Below are positions 60,318-64,000 of a stretch of 64,000 bases of DNA, piece by piece. Source of the DNA: Flagellimonas oceani (GTDB taxonomy: Bacteria; Bacteroidota; Bacteroidia; Flavobacteriales; Flavobacteriaceae); the NCBI RefSeq assembly GCF_011068285.1, contig NZ_CP049616.1, forward strand, positions 4,112,001 to 4,176,000, read 5' to 3'. Within the stretch, counting starts at the first letter, position 1. Every line of letters starts with the position of its first letter. The notes beneath the pieces were generated by a model. The model saw nothing but the letters and a program-made list of their open reading frames with translations, was not told the origin of the DNA and searched no databases. The translations under genes were made by a program, and so were the position numbers.

Positions 60318-61766
60318 CTAAAACTTATACATCATGTATTTGTCCAATTTTTTATTGTAAAATCCCCAAATGTAGGAATCGTCCAATCGAAATACTGTTT
60401 CGGCATCTGTGGAAGGAAACTTGTCTGCCGCCTCCTTAATACGGTCGAAGCTATTTTTGGGAATTTCACCTTCTTTGTGATTAAAATTCTCGTCAAACAA
60501 ACATTCAATTCTGGTGGCTTTTGTGGATGAGTAGCTACCGTAGGCAAAAAAGGTGGGATTAAAGGTTACTGCAAATGCCCCCGCAGATGCCATGGGAAAA
60601 CCAACACCGGGCATCATCATAGGTGCTCCACCTCTCGAAATTTCTTTTTTGGAACCCATGGTGACCACATAATTGCCTTTATGTTTAGAAACTGCTACTC
60701 CTATATCTTCCTTTCCGAGCCTTCTTAGAAATTTACTGGTCTTTTCCATTTCCCGGTAACTGCTATACATGCCCCCTTCTTGAATAATTGGAGTGTTGCT
60801 GAAGGTTATTTCATCATCTTTGGTTATAACTATATTTTTCAGTTCTTCCCCAGAATCCAGAGTTTTTACAGAAAATGCCATATCATCACTTGTTGCAGAA
60901 ATCATATAAATTTTATTTTCAAGGATGAAAGAGTTTGAGTTTACAACCGCTGCCGGTAAATAAGGTTTCTCTATAGAAGAGACCAAAGCCTGTAATGCTT
61001 GGGTTGAAATATCAATGATATAGGTGCGCCTTTGCGTATCGATCGATAACTTAAAACCAGATTTCCCAGGATACATTTTTACAATGTTACTGGTGCTTTC
61101 AACAGAATTTGGGGCTTCGGAATCAATTTTATCCACTTGAAACCTATATTGGCTTCCTATAGTTTGAACATTTCCGCCAGTAGCCATAATGGTATTGAGG
61201 CTTTTTGGAGTTCCTTGATCATCCAAAAAGGATTGGTTTGATAGGTCTATGGTTTCCTTTACCAATTCTTTGCCCTCTTCAAAAATATAATCATGAAACA
61301 GGTTACTATCTTTCGGGATGGTAATCAAATGAAATTTTGAAGCATTGGAGTAACCTTCTACGAAAAACTCCTGTTTTAGTTTGAAATCATAGAGCGTTTC
61401 TTGGGTGATACCTTGTTCAAAATCAAACAGGACACTTCCGAAAGTCTTATCATTTTTATCTTTTAAAAAGAGACGAATCTTTTTATCAAATATGGAATAA
61501 CCTATAATTTGGTTGTACTTTTTCGGAAGTCCTTCAGAGGCAAACCTGTTGATCAATTTTAGGGAAGGGGAAAACAAAAAGCCATACATTTTATTGTCAT
61601 CGTCCAAGAATAGCGCAAAATTTCCAGTCTCTTCGTCGATAACTGTAAAAGCTGTATGTACCTTTCTGCTACCTACTTTTAAATCATTGGATATTTCTAA
61701 TAATTTTTCCTGAGCACTAATGAAATTGATAAATAAAAGAGTAAGGACCAGAAATACTTTTCTCAT
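60318..61766 (-). CDS. Secreted protein of unknown function, propeller-like
   Basis: 482 residues with a signal peptide (1-18, ending FISAQ). The mature protein has repeated short beta segments ('TVIDEETGNFALFLDDDNKMYGFLFS', 'TYIIDISTQALQALVSS', 'NKIYMISATSDDMAFSVKTL') that could form a propeller, and a Gly/Met-rich loop ('GGAPMMMPGVGFPMA'). No family recognised. It lies 12 bases after the metG stop. Confidence 0.8.
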   Translation of the reverse strand: MRKVFLVLTLLFINFISAQEKLLEISNDLKVGSRKVHTAFTVIDEETGNFALFLDDDNKMYGFLFSPSLKLINRFASEGLPKKYNQIIGYSIFDKKIRLFLKDKNDKTFGSVLFDFEQGITQETLYDFKLKQEFFVEGYSNASKFHLITIPKDSNLFHDYIFEEGKELVKETIDLSNQSFLDDQGTPKSLNTIMATGGNVQTIGSQYRFQVDKIDSEAPNSVESTSNIVKMYPGKSGFKLSIDTQRRTYIIDISTQALQALVSSIEKPYLPAAVVNSNSFILENKIYMISATSDDMAFSVKTLDSGEELKNIVITKDDEITFSNTPIIQEGGMYSSYREMEKTSKFLRRLGKEDIGVAVSKHKGNYVVTMGSKKEISRGGAPMMMPGVGFPMASAGAFAVTFNPTFFAYGSYSSTKATRIECLFDENFNHKEGEIPKNSFDRIKEAADKFPSTDAETVFRLDDSYIWGFYNKKLDKYMMYKF

Positions 61767-61778
61767 CGTTAGGTTGTA

Positions 61779-63860
61779 TTAGTTAATGGTTTCCCCGTTC
61801 GTGACGTCTTGTTCGTCCGGGTTGACAAAAACTAATTTACCATTTTTATTTTCCGTCATCAAAATCATGCCCTGACTTTCGACTCCTCGCAACTTTCTTG
61901 GCGCCAAATTGGCCACAACGGTTACTTTTTTGCCTACAATTTCCTCGGGTTTAAAGCTATTGGCGATACCGGAGACAATGGTTCGGGTATCAAGGCCCAT
62001 ATCCACTTTCAATACTAAAAGTTTGTTGGCCTTGGGCATTTTTTCGGCCTCGATAATCGTTCCCACGCGTAAATCTAGTTTTGCGAAGTCATCAAATGTG
62101 ATGGTATCTTTTAAAGGTGTTGCTTCTTTGTCCATTTGTGCATTTGCTTTTTTGGTGGCTTCCAATTTGTCCAATTGTTGGTCAATTTCCTTGTCCTCGA
62201 TTTTTCTGAAGAGCAATTCACTTTTGTTGATGGTGTGTCCGGCTGTAAGCAAAGTCTCTTTTGAACCAACACCATCCCACTCGATAGATTTCCCTCCTCC
62301 GTTCGAAATGACATTGAGAATTCCTTTCAACTTCTCCGAAGTAAACGGTAAAAATGGCTCACTAAGCACTGCCAATCCCGTCGCAATCTGAAGCGCCACG
62401 TACATAATGGTCTTCACACGTTCTTCGTCCGTTTTAATGAGTTTCCACGGCTCTTGGTCGGCCAAGTATTTGTTGCCCAATCGGGCCAAGTTCATCAATT
62501 GCTGACTTGCTTCGCGGAAACGGTAGCGCTCCAAGGAATTGGACAGGGTTTCTGGGAATTCCTTTAGGGCTTGCAAAGCTTCCTTGTCAACAGTGGTCAG
62601 TTCGCCAGGTGTTGGCACCTCCCCGCCATAGTATTTATGCGTCAAAACGGTGACTCGGTTCACGAAGTTCCCAAAAATGGCCACCAGTTCGTTGTTGTTT
62701 CTCGCCTGAAAATCCTTCCAAGTAAAATCGTTGTCCTTGGTCTCCGGTGCATTGGCCGTCAAAGCATAACGGAGCACATCCTGCATATCCGGGAACTCTT
62801 CCAAATATTCGTGCAACCAGACCGCCCAGTTTTTTGAAGTGGAAAGTTTGTTGCCCTCAAGGTTCAAAAACTCATTGGCGGGCACATTGTCAGGTAATAT
62901 ATAATCACCGTTGGCCTCCAACATGCTTGGGAAGATGATGCAGTGGAACACAATGTTGTCCTTACCGATAAAATGCACCAATTTGGTGTCCTTGTCCTTC
63001 CAATAAGGCTCCCAATCCTTGCCTTCACGTTCCGCCCACTCTTTTGTGGAGGAAATGTAGCCAATCGGGGCATCGAACCATACATAAAGTACTTTTCCTT
63101 CGCCCCCTTCTACGGGAACGGGAATGCCCCAATCCAAGTCACGGGTCACGGCACGGGGTTTTAGGCCTTCGTCTATCCACGATTTACATTGTCCGTACAC
63201 ATTGGGTTTCCAATCGGATTTGTGTTCTTCCAGAATCCATTTTTTCAGGAATCCTTCATAGCGGTCCAAAGGCAAAAACCAATGTTTTGTCTTTTTTAGA
63301 GAAGGAACCGTTCCGGTTATCGTGGATTTTGGATTGATTAGGTCGGTGGCATTGAGGGAAGATCCACAATTTTCACATTGGTCGCCATAGGCTTCTTCAT
63401 GTCCACATTTGGGGCATGTTCCAATAACGAAACGGTCTGCCAAAAACTGTTTGGCCTCATCATCGTACAATTGCTCGGTCTCCTCTTCGATAAAGTCACC
63501 TTGCTCGTACATTTTTTTGAAAAATTCCGAAGCGGTCTCGTGGTGGACTTCTGAGGATGTTCTGGAATAATTGTCAAAAGAAACACCAAAATCGGCAAAC
63601 GATTTTTTGATGATGGCGTGGTACTTGTCAATAATTTCTTTTGGGGTTACACCTTCTTTCTTGGCCTTCATGGAAATGGCCACACCGTGCTCATCGCTAC
63701 CGCAAACAAAGGCCACATCGTTGCCTTTTAATCGCAAATAACGGGAGTAAATATCAGCGGGAACGTATACGCCTGCCAAGTGCCCAATATGGATAGGGCC
63801 GTTGGTGTAGGGCAGTGCCGCTGTAATAGTGTACCTGGAAGGTGAAGTATTTTGAGCCAT
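61779..63860 (-). CDS. metG: Methionyl-tRNA synthetase
   Basis: 693 residues. '[29 protein letters not shown]' holds the HIGH motif; a zinc knuckle follows ('[18 protein letters not shown]', four Cys); the KMSKS loop reads '[10 protein letters not shown]'. The anticodon-binding helical domain is about 400-560, and a C-terminal tRNA-binding (Arc1p/EMAP-like) domain about 585-690 ('[31 protein letters not shown]'). Charges tRNA-Met in the cytosol. Confidence 0.97.
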   Translation of the reverse strand: MAQNTSPSRYTITAALPYTNGPIHIGHLAGVYVPADIYSRYLRLKGNDVAFVCGSDEHGVAISMKAKKEGVTPKEIIDKYHAIIKKSFADFGVSFDNYSRTSSEVHHETASEFFKKMYEQGDFIEEETEQLYDDEAKQFLADRFVIGTCPKCGHEEAYGDQCENCGSSLNATDLINPKSTITGTVPSLKKTKHWFLPLDRYEGFLKKWILEEHKSDWKPNVYGQCKSWIDEGLKPRAVTRDLDWGIPVPVEGGEGKVLYVWFDAPIGYISSTKEWAEREGKDWEPYWKDKDTKLVHFIGKDNIVFHCIIFPSMLEANGDYILPDNVPANEFLNLEGNKLSTSKNWAVWLHEYLEEFPDMQDVLRYALTANAPETKDNDFTWKDFQARNNNELVAIFGNFVNRVTVLTHKYYGGEVPTPGELTTVDKEALQALKEFPETLSNSLERYRFREASQQLMNLARLGNKYLADQEPWKLIKTDEERVKTIMYVALQIATGLAVLSEPFLPFTSEKLKGILNVISNGGGKSIEWDGVGSKETLLTAGHTINKSELLFRKIEDKEIDQQLDKLEATKKANAQMDKEATPLKDTITFDDFAKLDLRVGTIIEAEKMPKANKLLVLKVDMGLDTRTIVSGIANSFKPEEIVGKKVTVVANLAPRKLRGVESQGMILMTENKNGKLVFVNPDEQDVTNGETIN

Positions 63861-64000
63861 TTAAATCTAATTAGGCCCCAAAAATACTGATTTTAACGGG
63901 ATACTCACAAAAAACGAAACCCCCGGAAATGCGACCCTATTTGGGGTGAGGGGTGCATTACCAAAGGGCTTCGAAATAATGGATAACAAAGTGTCCCGCT
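63861..64000. other. Upstream region of metG to the window end
   Basis: AT-rich near the gene, with GGGTGAGGGGTGC and TTCGAAATAATGGATAAC-like words further on. No supportable gene or structure. Confidence 0.3.

Overview
The window looks like a chromosomal segment of a marine Flavobacteriaceae bacterium (Bacteroidota). Support comes from SusC/SusD and TonB-dependent receptors with carboxypeptidase-like N-terminal domains, -7 promoter elements of the TAnnTTTG type, A-rich start regions instead of strong Shine-Dalgarno sites, small 'CxxxD'-type lipoproteins, a MetG with a KLSTS signature and moderate GC. A genus close to Muricauda/Maribacter is plausible but is a guess.

Layout. (1) 1-10900: the start of an XRE regulator, then a co-directional run of SusC, SusD, an outer lipoprotein phosphodiesterase/phosphatase with PA14, a cytosolic class-III PLP enzyme resembling PbfA (hydroxy-aminoethylphosphonate ammonia-lyase), a purple-acid-phosphatase-like metallophosphoesterase and a second alkaline-phosphatase-superfamily enzyme, closed by a terminator. 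It reads as a PUL-like locus aimed at an organophosphorus compound rather than a glycan. (2) 10961-18523: a sulfur-oxidation module: Crp/Fnr regulator, SulP transporter, persulfide-dioxygenase/rhodanese protein, a sulfite dehydrogenase pair with a sterol-desaturase-like gene behind it, and a split YeeE/YedE (thiosulfate) transporter. Three promoter regions here share one motif at a fixed distance from the -7 element. (3) 19121-26729: tRNA-Arg(CCT) carrying a ~7.5 kb integrative island with a tyrosine integrase, a serine recombinase and three cargo genes, each followed by a shared 16-mer; near-identical att repeats and internal end repeats bound it. (4) 26840-33901: a Xus-like iron/siderophore locus (TonB receptor, DUF4374 propeller lipoprotein, ankyrin protein, DUF2271 protein) with a divergent AraC regulator. 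(5) 33945-52021: mostly housekeeping and envelope genes (DUF2157/GDYXXLXY pair, threonine dehydrogenase, M28 peptidase, sortilin-like propeller, SIMPL protein, glycerate kinase, Dps and others), with two copies of a ~118-bp palindromic intergenic repeat that shows a compensatory base-pair change. (6) 52154-55082: an IS1595/ISXO2-type insertion sequence with two extra genes (P63C protein and a membrane protein) and an 8-bp target duplication, inserted just upstream of a short ssb. (7) 55158-63860: ssb, PAP2 phosphatase, histone-deacetylase-like hydrolase, Tex and methionyl-tRNA synthetase.

The least ordinary parts are the organophosphorus locus, the fixed promoter geometry of the sulfur module, the tRNA-Arg island with its cassette-like 16-mers, and the passenger-carrying IS.
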